Source: Methanocalculaceae archaeon
Lineage (GTDB): Archaea; Halobacteriota; Methanomicrobia; Methanomicrobiales; Methanocorpusculaceae
Direction of reading: 5' to 3'
Length of the DNA stretch: 45,787 nucleotides
NCBI GenBank assembly: GCA_031262705.1
Contig: JAISHD010000021.1
Location: 1 to 45,787 of the forward strand
The translations under genes were made by a program, and so were the position numbers. This document shows positions 20,492 through 28,388 of this stretch, one piece after another. The notes beneath the pieces were generated by a model. The model saw only the letters and a list, made by a program, of their open reading frames with translations. It was not told the DNA's origin and searched no databases. The first letter of the stretch is position 1. Each line of letters begins with the position of its first letter.

Positions 20492-21412
20492 ATGACAAAT
20501 ATTCCAAAACAACAGAAGGGGAACCCACGGATTCCAAGTGCCGGAGGAAGAACAAAATCAACCGGCAAAAAAAGCAGCCTCTTGGGCATTGCAACAACCA
20601 ATGTAATATCCGTTCCCCCAACGATGAGTATCATCGAAGGTGTGCAGATGATGAGCCGGCACAGTTTCCGGCGTCTGCCGGTCACCGATCCTGGAAATAA
20701 AAAACTCATCGGCATTGTTACCATCACTGACGTAATCAATATGATGGGAGGTGGAAGCCGTTACAACCTTGTTGCAAACCGGCACAAAGGCTCCCTCCTC
20801 TCGGCATTGAACGACGATATCCGGGCAATTGCCACCGAAAAGGTGGACAGCCTCTCGCCGTCAACCTCAATCCAGGAAGCAATCTGCCTGCTGGTCAAGA
20901 GCGGACACGGGAGTTTCCCGATCACTAATCCTGACAACACTATTGCAGGTATCGTGACCGAGTATGATATCATGAGAATGCTTGCCGGAACCGAGTCAGA
21001 ACTCATTGTTGGCGAGATCATGACAAAGAATCCGAAGGTGGTCGCGCCTGATGTCGCGATCAACTGTGTCACCAAACAGATGGTAGATCACGACTACCGC
21101 CGTCTGCCGGTCGTAGCAGATGATCTCCTCATAGGCATGATCACCGCGACCGATATCATGGGATATCTCGGACGTGGCCGGGTCTTTACCGAAATGAAGA
21201 CCGGATCCGTTGATGAAGTCCTCAACCTGCCGGTGCGGGATCTCATGACCGGAGCAAACATCCGTACGATGTCGCCGGACGAGAAGATCAACGATGTGGC
21301 ACGCGAGATGCTGGAGTTCGGTATTGGTGCGTTCCCGGTGATCGATGAAGGAAAACTGACCGGTATTGTAACCGAGTTTGACCTGGTCAAAGGACTCGCC
21401 GGAAACATGTAA
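20492..21412 (+). CDS. Four-CBS-domain protein
   Basis: The 306-residue protein has a basic N-terminal tail (1-30) and four CBS motifs in a row, at about 30-85, 100-165, 170-225 and 240-302. This makes two Bateman modules and a likely ligand-binding disc. Repeated phrases such as GIVT-x-x-D and FRRLP/YRRLPV mark each CBS unit. I chose ATG 20492 because the upstream part of the open frame overlaps the previous gene and is not CBS-like. No strong ribosome site is seen, so expression may depend on coupling to the first CBS gene. Ligand and target are unknown. Confidence 0.88.
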   Translation: MTNIPKQQKGNPRIPSAGGRTKSTGKKSSLLGIATTNVISVPPTMSIIEGVQMMSRHSFRRLPVTDPGNKKLIGIVTITDVINMMGGGSRYNLVANRHKGSLLSALNDDIRAIATEKVDSLSPSTSIQEAICLLVKSGHGSFPITNPDNTIAGIVTEYDIMRMLAGTESELIVGEIMTKNPKVVAPDVAINCVTKQMVDHDYRRLPVVADDLLIGMITATDIMGYLGRGRVFTEMKTGSVDEVLNLPVRDLMTGANIRTMSPDEKINDVAREMLEFGIGAFPVIDEGKLTGIVTEFDLVKGLAGNM

Positions 21413-21421
21413 CAAAAGATT

Positions 21422-21468
21422 GCACCGGTCGGCTCTGGAAAAAAGAGAACAGATGATCCGGCCGGTGC
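21422..21468 (+). promoter_or_regulatory. Hairpin between the second and third CBS genes
   Basis: GCACCGGTC (21422-21430) pairs with GGCCGGTGC (21460-21468), nine pairs including one G-U. It lies 9 bases after the stop, in a 169-base gap, so it could end or stabilise the upstream transcript. Confidence 0.4.
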
Positions 21469-21581
21469 CAAGATGATACAGACGGCGGGGGCGAGACCTG
21501 CAGGAAGACCAAAAGCTGCAAGGATCGATCCCCGCATACCATGTCGAATACCAAAAAAATCCAAATACAGGAGGAAGCAAA

Positions 21582-22355
21582 ATGAACAAGAAGTTAACCG
21601 TAAAGGATGTAATGTCCAAGCCAGTGTCAATCGCCAAATCAGCATTAATTCCTGAGGCCCTTGACAAGATGCTTGACGAAGGAGTGGACCCCATCGTTGT
21701 GACAAACGACCGAGTGGTTGTCGGTACTGCATCCCGCCGCAGCATTGCGGAGAAGATGGGAAGCAAAAAGACCGGCAACATTCCGGCATCACAGATTCGT
21801 GTTGCAAGCGTGACCCGCGAAGACTTCACCTCGGTTTATCAGGATCAGGACGTGGATTTGTTAGTCCCGCTGCTCCAGAGATACAAAATTGTTGTTGTAT
21901 GGGATGAAGAGCACCGGTTAATCGGACAGGTGACAACGGGTGATCTTCTCAAAGTTGCAAAGCCCGAAGGGTCAATCGATACCATAGTTGAGATTGCCCC
22001 AAGAATCTCTCCGGATGATCGTGTTGTCCAGCTGCACCGCCGTATGGTGGGCGACGGGGCAACACGGTTCATCGTTATGGACGGACACAAAGCGATCGGT
22101 ATTGTAACCGAAACGGATATTGCAAAGATCCTCGTCAAACTCAAGAGTGAGATCGACAAGCACTTTGAAAACGCGCTGCGCAACGTGACGGCGGCAGACA
22201 TTATGTCAAGCCCGCTGATCACAACACCAGCAAACACGCCGGTGTCAAAGGTGGTGGATCTGATGCTTGCAAAGAACATCAGTACCATCCCCATCGCAGA
22301 TGGAGAGAAGGTCATCGGCCTTGCCACCCGCAAGTCGCTGGTTGACGCACTCTGA
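21582..22355 (+). CDS. Four-CBS-domain protein
   Basis: The 257-residue protein is almost entirely CBS units. A first (about 4-58) starts VKDVMSKPVSI. A more diverged second (about 72-125) follows, then a third (about 131-185) and a fourth (about 197-255) with ADIMSSPLITT. Its best ribosome site is GGAGG about 7 bases before ATG 21582. Being next to two other CBS genes on the same strand suggests that the three form one sensory unit. None carries an enzyme, transporter or DNA-binding domain apart from the zinc ribbon of the first. Confidence 0.88.
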   Translation: MNKKLTVKDVMSKPVSIAKSALIPEALDKMLDEGVDPIVVTNDRVVVGTASRRSIAEKMGSKKTGNIPASQIRVASVTREDFTSVYQDQDVDLLVPLLQRYKIVVVWDEEHRLIGQVTTGDLLKVAKPEGSIDTIVEIAPRISPDDRVVQLHRRMVGDGATRFIVMDGHKAIGIVTETDIAKILVKLKSEIDKHFENALRNVTAADIMSSPLITTPANTPVSKVVDLMLAKNISTIPIADGEKVIGLATRKSLVDAL

Positions 22356-22370
22356 ACAGATTCACCCATC

Positions 22371-22379
22371 TTTTTTTTT
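22371..22379 (+). terminator. Oligo-T terminator after the CBS genes
   Basis: Nine T residues lie 16 bases after the stop of the third CBS gene, ahead of the deoxyhypusine synthase promoter. Confidence 0.5.
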
Positions 22380-22440
22380 CAAAACAAACAATAAGAGACA
22401 TTTCAGACATTCGGAGTAAAGGCTCCAGATTCGTCATCAG

Positions 22441-22446
22441 TATAAA
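22441..22446 (+). promoter_or_regulatory. TATA box of the deoxyhypusine synthase gene
   Basis: TATAAA lies 27 bases before ATG 22473, the spacing of a leaderless archaeal promoter. Confidence 0.6.
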
Positions 22447-22472
22447 CCCTGCCGACCAACGTTTTTACCGCT

Positions 22473-23372
22473 ATGCTGAATAACCCCACAAATCCCATGT
22501 ACCCGGCATCAGAGATCGACGAGCTGCTGGAGAGGATGAGCCAAACCGGGTTTCAGGGAAGAAAACTTGGTGAAAGCTATCATATCTGGAAAGAGATGAT
22601 TGAAACACCCGGAGTAAAAATCATTCTCGGTCTCTCCGGCGCGATGATCCCCGCAGGCATGCAGGAGTGCCTCATTCAGCTTGTGGAACGCCGGTATGTG
22701 GATGCCGTAGTCTCAACCGGTGCGAATATCTTCCACGACATCTGCGAACACCTCGGTGTCCGGCACTACAAAGGAACTCATCTCACCAACGATGAAGAGC
22801 TGTACCGGAACGGAATCGACAGAATCTACGATGTGTTCGCCGTCGAAAAGGAGTTTCAGAACGTTGAGCACTACATCGGCGACGTCGGTACATCCCTCGG
22901 GGATGCACGGCTGAGCAGCCGCGCATTCCTCAAACTTCTCGGAAAAAAGATTGCAGCTGAACGGCCGGAAGGCCGTAGTCTCCTTGCCGCTTGTGAAAAA
23001 CACGATGTGCCGGTTCATGTCCCGGCACTTGCGGATTCTGCGATCGGCATCGGCCTTGTTACCGCATACCGGCACGGTGCAAAACTCGTTATCGATCAGA
23101 TCGCCGATGCAAGCGAACTTTCCGCGTTCGTCGAGAGAGCGGAAAAAACCGGCGTCATCTATCTGGGGGGAGGAACACCCAAGAACTTTATCCAGCAGAC
23201 CGAAGTGATCCCGCCGCTTGAAGGCGAGACCTACATCGGAGGGCACGCCTATGCAATCCAGTACACAACTGATGCGCCGCACTGGGGCGGGCTTTCAGGC
23301 TGTACTTTTGAAGAGGCGATCAGCTGGGGAAAGGAACTGCCGGACGCAAAAAAAACTGCAATGTTTCTGTGA
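22473..23372 (+). CDS. dys: Deoxyhypusine synthase family protein, frameshifted near the C-terminus
   Basis: The family transfers aminobutyl from spermidine to a lysine of aIF5A, the first step to hypusine. As read, the protein has 299 residues and stops abruptly after KKTAMFL. The NAD/substrate region STGANIFHD, the block PHWGGLSGCTFEEA and the expected catalytic lysine in SWGKE are all present. Just after that, an A8 run (23348-23355) precedes the stop. With seven A residues the frame continues as LQCFCDVTIALPLVVSALIAADVVRR to a stop at 23434-23436. The result is a 320-residue protein with the C-terminal strand-helix normal for the family. The change is therefore most likely a sequencing error or a recent mutation. 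Confidence 0.88.
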   Translation: MLNNPTNPMYPASEIDELLERMSQTGFQGRKLGESYHIWKEMIETPGVKIILGLSGAMIPAGMQECLIQLVERRYVDAVVSTGANIFHDICEHLGVRHYKGTHLTNDEELYRNGIDRIYDVFAVEKEFQNVEHYIGDVGTSLGDARLSSRAFLKLLGKKIAAERPEGRSLLAACEKHDVPVHVPALADSAIGIGLVTAYRHGAKLVIDQIADASELSAFVERAEKTGVIYLGGGTPKNFIQQTEVIPPLEGETYIGGHAYAIQYTTDAPHWGGLSGCTFEEAISWGKELPDAKKTAMFL

Positions 23373-23436
23373 TGTAACCATCGCACTCCCGTTAGTTGTC
23401 TCAGCACTCATCGCAGCAGATGTGGTGCGCAGGTGA

Positions 23437-23760
23437 ATACCTGAAGCGCTGTACCTTCATTTCCCTGAAGAAACGGAAGGAAGGATTATCCCCGAACATT
23501 TCGGCATACAGCTTGAGATACCGGAAAAGATACAGTGTGAATATATACATTAAACGCAATGCAGACTGCAATAAAAAACGATGCCTGTACTACCCAGGTA
23601 GTATTGAGTGGTAGAGATATATAGGACATCAGCGTAATAACTAATTAACCTATTCGCCAAAAGACGCTTAGGGGAGGAGAAATCCCAGTACCCGTAAAGG
23701 GAAAAGATCACATCCCTTTCCTGTTTGCGTCCCTAACAGCCTGATAGAGAGTGATGTACT
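23437..23760 (+). other. Leader region of the DUF5714 gene, with hairpins and no gene
   Basis: No gene is visible in these 324 bases. The part nearest the next gene (23660-23745) can fold in competing ways. AAAGGGA/TCCCTTT (about 23697-23722) makes a local hairpin. GACGC (23663-23667) can pair with GCGTC near 23728, or TTAGGG can pair with CCCTAA. This could be a regulated 5' leader of about 130 bases. A TATA-like AGATATATAGG near 23613-23623 is a possible promoter. Confidence 0.4.
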
Positions 23761-24468
23761 TTGAGTGGTGGAAAAAAGACAGATATATGTGTACTCTGCG
23801 GTGCTCCGTTGGAAATAATTTATCCTGCGCAGATGATGGAATGCAACATCTGTGGAAGAAAATATAAAGATGTAGTCAGATGTACTGCAGGGCATTACGT
23901 CTGTGAAAGCTGCAGTAAATATCCGGATGTCGCAGTAATCCGCAATATATGTACACAGACAAAATCAAAAGATCCGATCGAGATTGCGACTGCATTGATG
24001 GACCGTCCGGCCATCTTTATGCATGAAACAGGCCACCACAACGTGGTCGCCGCTTCCCTTGCTGCCGCCTACAAAAACTGCGGCGGTACAATCGATCTTA
24101 AGGAAGTGATCAATGAAGTGATCAAACGCGGAGCGACTCTTCCCAACGCTATCTGCGAACAAACAGGAGCCTGCGGCGGGGCAGTTGGAGCAGGAATCTT
24201 TTACTCCATTCTTGCGGAAACAAAAATCCACAATATTGACGAGTGGAGAGAAGGAAACCGACTGATTGCCCAGTGCCTGATGGAGATCGGTGAAATCGGC
24301 GGGCCGCGATGCTGCAAACGCAGTACGTTCACAGCAATCAAAGTTGCTGCAGAACATGCGGAAGAGTACTTCAGAATAAAAATGAATCTGCCGGAGACTA
24401 TCCACTGCAAATATGCAGGAAAGAATCGGGACTGCCTTGGGACACGCTGTCTCTACTTCTCCCCCTGA
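23761..24468 (+). CDS. DUF5714 cysteine-rich protein
   Basis: The 235-residue protein has many paired cysteines: CVLCG and CNICG (about 10-31), then RCTAGHYVCESC, GACGG, and RCCKR near the end. They could bind zinc or an Fe-S cluster. A central block HETGHHNVVAASLAAAYKNCGG is typical of the DUF5714 family found in methanogens and anaerobic bacteria, which has no established function that I know of. The start appears to be TTG 23761, since an in-frame TGA lies 9 bases upstream (23752-23754) and no ATG fits. The ribosome site is weak (GAGTGATG). It is not followed by a partner gene. Confidence 0.72.
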   Translation: MSGGKKTDICVLCGAPLEIIYPAQMMECNICGRKYKDVVRCTAGHYVCESCSKYPDVAVIRNICTQTKSKDPIEIATALMDRPAIFMHETGHHNVVAASLAAAYKNCGGTIDLKEVINEVIKRGATLPNAICEQTGACGGAVGAGIFYSILAETKIHNIDEWREGNRLIAQCLMEIGEIGGPRCCKRSTFTAIKVAAEHAEEYFRIKMNLPETIHCKYAGKNRDCLGTRCLYFSP

Positions 24469-24471
24469 TTT

Positions 24472-25125
24472 TTACCAGTCTTTCCCGTTTACTCTTTTTG
24501 TACTTGCCGCAGGCGAGAGCTTTCGTTTCATCACCTCGCCCGAGTGAACCATTTCATAGGAACGAACCCCGCCGGTAACGACTGCATACGCATCCGATCC
24601 CTCAAGACAACGCACGCCGGACGGCGGGGCTGCGGCAAGCACCATCAGAAACTCGACAGGATCCCCGTAGAGATCAGCGAGCAGTTTTTTCTTTGCAAAA
24701 ATTTCACTGCGAAATCCGCGAACGCCGGACGGGCTGATGATCACCTCGCCGAACACGCGGACACCGTCTGCGGTTTTGATCAGGAGATCCATCTCGGCGG
24801 CAACTTTGCCGCCGAGTCTGAACCGGATGCCGCCGTCACGGGAGTACCACAGACCATCAGGCGCATACTTGTCGTAGGGCACAAACTCGGCATCCGAAAA
24901 CTTTGCGACAACCGAAACAACCGCCTCCGAACGTTCCGCACATCCAAGCAGCAGTTCATAGACCAGAGCTTCAAAATATTTTCCGGTGGCCGAACGGTGC
25001 AGAGGATTTGCCGCATCATACAGCATCGCACGTTCGGGTTTTGTGAGATGATGAACGGCGCGCCGGATATGCGAAGGCGTAATCTCGGCATGCGAGAGGA
25101 GTTCAGAAACTTCGGCGGCGGACAT
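24472..25125 (-). CDS. Hypothetical protein, possible PD-(D/E)xK-like fold
   Basis: I do not recognise this 217-residue protein by name. The N-terminal third is helical (HIRRAVHHLTKPERAMLYDA). The middle has a pattern seen in restriction-endonuclease-like folds: KYFEALVYELLL, then EMDLLI, then VFGEVIIS, with Glu and Asp placed like a PD-(D/E)xK core. FAKKKLLADLYGDPVEFLMVLA follows. This is only a suggestion. It starts 10 bases after the gltX stop, separated by a T8 run, so it may be co-transcribed with gltX at a reduced level. Confidence 0.55.
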   Translation of the reverse strand: MSAAEVSELLSHAEITPSHIRRAVHHLTKPERAMLYDAANPLHRSATGKYFEALVYELLLGCAERSEAVVSVVAKFSDAEFVPYDKYAPDGLWYSRDGGIRFRLGGKVAAEMDLLIKTADGVRVFGEVIISPSGVRGFRSEIFAKKKLLADLYGDPVEFLMVLAAAPPSGVRCLEGSDAYAVVTGGVRSYEMVHSGEVMKRKLSPAASTKRVNGKDW

Positions 25126-25135
25126 GCAAAAAAAA

Positions 25136-26818
25136 TCAGCGGTGGGTGAAGTAAGCTGTGATGCGCTCGTCCTTCACCGAGTCGATTCTGGCAAAACTTA
25201 CACGTTCAAACTGCACAATCTTCTGATCGTACTTCTGCACCGCAGGCTCACAGTAACCCTCGCTTGTTCCTTCCGGAGTCAGAAGTGAGCAGGGAGTACC
25301 TGCTTGTGCCGGAAGCCACTGGACAATCGGCGCTTTTGCGGCACGTGCCTCGGCAAGCGAGTCGCCGGCGTACTCGGCAGAGCCTTCTCCCGTGATTCGG
25401 ATGTTGAAGAGATCTTTTAAGCGGAGCATTTTACCGGTCTCAACATCTGATCTCGGCAGAAGGACTTTGCCGGTAAACGCGAGGACACGCTCCCCGCGTT
25501 CCGGCTGGTTCGGATAGATGGGTGCATGTGCTTCCATTGCCGGAGCGTCTGCAACCTCAACCGTGACTGCGTCCGGCACAAAGAAGTAGCGGTCAGCTTC
25601 TGCGTCGATGACTGCTTTGTTCTGGGCAAACAGATTCTCCCACGAAAACGAGATGTCGGTATCGCCCATACCAATGTCAACGACCGCTGCCCGGACGGCC
25701 TCCGGCCGGATGCCGCGGCGGGCAAGCGCACGGAGTGTTCCGAGGTGAATGTCGTCCCATCCGGTATAGAGTCCCTCATTGATTCCTTTGCGCATGCCGG
25801 ATGTGGAGAGTTCAAGCCCTGCGATGGACATTCTGCCGTAATGGTAGAAGTGCGGCATCTTCCAGCCGAAGTACCGGTAGATGTACTCCTGACGGCGGGT
25901 GTTGGCGATGTGGTCTTTGCCGCGGATGACGTGCGTCATGCCGAGCAGGTGATCATCAACAGCGACGGAGAAGTTCATCAGCGGGTAGACGAAGATGTCC
26001 GGGCGGCGGGGGTGTTTCGTGGAGGTGAGTACCCGCATGGCGGCGAAGTCACGGACTGCCGGGTCGGGGTGGGCAATGTCGGTTTTGACCCGCATGGTGA
26101 TCTCACCTTCTTTGTACTTTCCGGCGAGCATGTCGTCGAAGCGGTGCAGGTTTTCTTCAACGCTGAGGCTGCGGCAGGGACACGGCTGTTTTTTGAGTTT
26201 TTTCTCGCGGAACTCGTCGTTGTCGCAAGAGCACATGTATGCGCCGCCGAGCGTGATCAGTTCGCGGGCGAGGTCGTAGTATATCGGGAACCGGTCGGAC
26301 TGATAGACTACGTCGGTGATGCCGATGCCGAGCCATTTGAGGTCCTCCGTGACCATGTCATAAGCTTCAGGGTCAACACGTTTCGGATCAGTGTCCTCGA
26401 CACGATAGTAGAATTTGCCGCCGTACTTTTTGACATAGTAATCGTTTAAGACCGAGGCGCGGGCATGGCCGAGATGCAGAGGACCTGACGGATTTGGCGC
26501 AAACCGCATGACAACACCGCCGTCTACTTCGGGAAGTTCGGGGAGTTCGTGCACACGCTCCTTTTTCTCGTGCATCTTCTCGATCATCTCGGGCGAGAGT
26601 GCGGTGAGTTTTGCTTCGCGTTCCTCAAGAGACATTGCTTCAACCTCTGCGAGGATTTCGGGCAGCATGGCGTTGATCTCTTTTGCTTTCGGACGAAGCT
26701 CCGGGTGTGCGCCCATGACCGAGCCGAGAATGGCACCGGCTTTGGGGAAGGACTTGTGCTTAACTGCGTTCTGCAGTGCGAAAAGATAGATATCATCACG
26801 AATATTTGTATCGGACAT
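25136..26818 (-). CDS. gltX: Glutamyl-tRNA synthetase, archaeal type
   Basis: GltX charges tRNA-Glu (and tRNA-Gln before amidation in archaea). The 560-residue protein has the archaeal/eukaryotic layout. An N-terminal helical region (1-95) precedes the Rossmann domain with the HIGH-type motif PNPSGPLHLGHAR. An insert contains zinc-binding-type cysteines (CSCDNDEF, PCPC). A KMSKS-like loop (LELSTSGMRKG) and a beta-barrel anticodon domain complete it. It lies downstream of idsA in the conserved supercluster, but here an HD gene and an Imm5-like gene separate the two. A TATA box is placed at 26845-26857. Confidence 0.95.
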   Translation of the reverse strand: MSDTNIRDDIYLFALQNAVKHKSFPKAGAILGSVMGAHPELRPKAKEINAMLPEILAEVEAMSLEEREAKLTALSPEMIEKMHEKKERVHELPELPEVDGGVVMRFAPNPSGPLHLGHARASVLNDYYVKKYGGKFYYRVEDTDPKRVDPEAYDMVTEDLKWLGIGITDVVYQSDRFPIYYDLARELITLGGAYMCSCDNDEFREKKLKKQPCPCRSLSVEENLHRFDDMLAGKYKEGEITMRVKTDIAHPDPAVRDFAAMRVLTSTKHPRRPDIFVYPLMNFSVAVDDHLLGMTHVIRGKDHIANTRRQEYIYRYFGWKMPHFYHYGRMSIAGLELSTSGMRKGINEGLYTGWDDIHLGTLRALARRGIRPEAVRAAVVDIGMGDTDISFSWENLFAQNKAVIDAEADRYFFVPDAVTVEVADAPAMEAHAPIYPNQPERGERVLAFTGKVLLPRSDVETGKMLRLKDLFNIRITGEGSAEYAGDSLAEARAAKAPIVQWLPAQAGTPCSLLTPEGTSEGYCEPAVQKYDQKIVQFERVSFARIDSVKDERITAYFTHR

Positions 26819-26844
26819 TTGCGGGAAGTATATTGGCGGGGGAG

Positions 26845-26857
26845 GTGTTTATACTTT
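26845..26857 (-). promoter_or_regulatory. TATA box of gltX
   Basis: The minus strand reads AAAGTATAAACAC, about 30-38 bases before the gltX ATG, giving gltX its own promoter after the Imm5-like gene. Confidence 0.45.
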
Positions 26858-26934
26858 CCAGCGGAGAGAAAGTCCGGCAGGAAAAATCATCTCCGACAAA
26901 AAATGCGTCCGGATCACTCACTACTGACTTTGGA

Positions 26935-27549
26935 TCATGTCGTTCCCATTCTTTTTTTCCAGAGGAGGAGTTCTTTATTGACTCTGCTGTCATCCAGAAG
27001 AAAATCAGCCCAGGGATGATCCAGGGAATCTATCTTATCCTGACATATTTTGAGAGAGGAGAGGTAGAAGTTGATCTTTTCTTCTACTGCGCGTTCACAT
27101 GTATCTATCCCAAGCTCGCGGACAATGGCGGTTAATTCATAAAAAACCAGACCCACTGCATGTGTTTCCACATGTACAGCCGCACATGCCTGTCCCACTG
27201 CATGACACAACGCGCAATCCCGCGGATTTTTTACCTCCCGGGCCATTGCATGGACCTGCAGCAATGCTTTTTTCGCTGCCGGCATTTTCACTTTTCCCTC
27301 GGCCCACAGTTTACACACACGCACTGCCTCTTCCGGCCTGGTATCCTCAGGATACTCACGCTTCAGAAACGTGACCGGTTCGGTGGCGCATTCAAATGCC
27401 CACATAACAATCGTTCGATGCTTCTGCAGACAAAGCAGCCGGATAAGATCGCGCAGACATGCACTGTCCCGAGAAAACAACAGCTGATTTTTTCGCAGAT
27501 ACTTTTCGCGTACATCATCCAGACTGATTCTTTTTTCCTGCACATCCAT
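26935..27549 (-). CDS. Imm5-like putative immunity protein
   Basis: The 204-residue, all-helical protein fits the Imm5-type family. It has SRDSACLRDLIRLL, WAFECATEPVTFLK, ARREYP-like text (REYPEDTRPEEAVRVCKLWAEGKVKM split here for length), LLQVHAMAREV, and AVGQACAAVHVETHAVGLVFYELTA. In bacteria such proteins often protect against polymorphic toxins. Many members have no toxin partner, and I see none here. The likely start is ATG 27549, giving a 35-base overlap with the HD gene; the frame is open further upstream. The protein also has several His and Cys residues. Function here is unknown. Confidence 0.6.
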   Translation of the reverse strand: MDVQEKRISLDDVREKYLRKNQLLFSRDSACLRDLIRLLCLQKHRTIVMWAFECATEPVTFLKREYPEDTRPEEAVRVCKLWAEGKVKMPAAKKALLQVHAMAREVKNPRDCALCHAVGQACAAVHVETHAVGLVFYELTAIVRELGIDTCERAVEEKINFYLSSLKICQDKIDSLDHPWADFLLDDSRVNKELLLWKKRMGTT

Positions 27550-28222
27550 CCTGATCACGCCTGCTGCATGAAACAGTATACTCCCATTCCGCAAAAAACT
27601 CTGCGAGATATTCTTCCATAAACCGGTGCCGCCGTTCCGCAATTTTTCGCGCTGTGTCAGTGTTCATCCGATCCCGCAGAAGCAGCAGTTTTTCATAGAA
27701 GTGATTGATGGTGGACCTGTTCACATTACGGTACTCCTCCGGAGTACAGATTTCAACACATCCTGACTCAGGATTGTAAATCTCCTGTCCCTTTACCGCA
27801 CCATACGCAAAAGTCCGCGCAATACCGATTGCCCCCATTGCATCAAGCCGGTCGGCATCCTGCACAATCTGTCCCTCGGGAGACAGCGGCGTTCGATCAA
27901 ACACCCCCTTAAAGCCGAGATGCAGAATGTCATAGATGATGCCGTCCCAGACCATATCCGAAAATGCGGCACGGATGCCGAGCTGCTCAACAAGATCGGA
28001 CAGTGCCGCTCCAGCATTGCCGTCATAGAACTTCTCATCAAAAACATCATGCAGCAGAGCGGTCAGCTCAACCCGTAGAGGATCTCCCCCCTCGGCTTCG
28101 CTGATCGTTGCGGCCAGACCTGCAACGCGGGATACATGCCACCAGTCATGACCGGTTGACTCGCCGAGCGAAACCGATCGGACATGTTCACGAACGGCGG
28201 CGGAAATATCTGCCGGATTCAT
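27515..28222 (-). CDS. HD-domain phosphohydrolase
   Basis: The 235-residue protein is a predicted metal-dependent phosphohydrolase of the YedJ/HD type. HD residues include HDWWHVSRV (about 28-36), LLHDVFDEKFYD and DADRLDAMGAIG, which is the typical arrangement. The rest is helical. Substrates of the family are usually nucleotides or (p)ppGpp-like molecules, but no specific one is indicated. I chose ATG 28222 since upstream text of the open frame (MLWLLLFF...) comes from non-coding sequence. Its 3' end overlaps the Imm5-like gene. Both genes lie between idsA and gltX, breaking the usual order of the cluster. Confidence 0.82.
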   Translation of the reverse strand: MNPADISAAVREHVRSVSLGESTGHDWWHVSRVAGLAATISEAEGGDPLRVELTALLHDVFDEKFYDGNAGAALSDLVEQLGIRAAFSDMVWDGIIYDILHLGFKGVFDRTPLSPEGQIVQDADRLDAMGAIGIARTFAYGAVKGQEIYNPESGCVEICTPEEYRNVNRSTINHFYEKLLLLRDRMNTDTARKIAERRHRFMEEYLAEFFAEWEYTVSCSRRDQDGCAGKKNQSG

Positions 28223-28323
28223 TCCCAAGATATTGCCGCCGAAACGATATGAATTCAAGGGAATGCCACAGAAAAAAAGAAGCAACCACAGCAACCGAGC
28301 GAAGCGAGTGGACCGCGCCAGTG

Positions 28324-28377
28324 AAATCGTGCGGAGATGAAAACGTCTGCGGCGTTTTCATCTCCGCATTACGATTT
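28324..28377 (-). terminator. Long hairpin after idsA, likely terminator
   Basis: A perfect 15-bp stem, GCGGAGATGAAAACG (28331-28345) with its complement 28353-28367, sits around a 7-base loop. A further 7 bp (AAATCGT/ACGATTT) extend it after a 3-base bulge. It lies 12 bases beyond the idsA stop. On the minus strand a T-rich stretch (28269-28280) follows about 45 bases later. Confidence 0.6.
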
Positions 28378-28388
28378 TAGCGGGTCGG

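Noticed and set aside
23396-23614. 72-codon frame after the deoxyhypusine synthase gene
   Set aside because: It overlaps the likely true 3' end of that gene in another frame, is Lys/Arg/Tyr-rich and has no ribosome site.
25526-26449. Open frame of 307 codons on the plus strand
   Set aside because: It is antisense to gltX. The Val/Asp repeats come from reverse-reading codons.
26935-28222. A toxin-immunity or abortive infection system made of the Imm5-like and HD genes
   Set aside because: No toxin or effector is nearby, the HD protein looks like a general phosphohydrolase, and the link is only by position.
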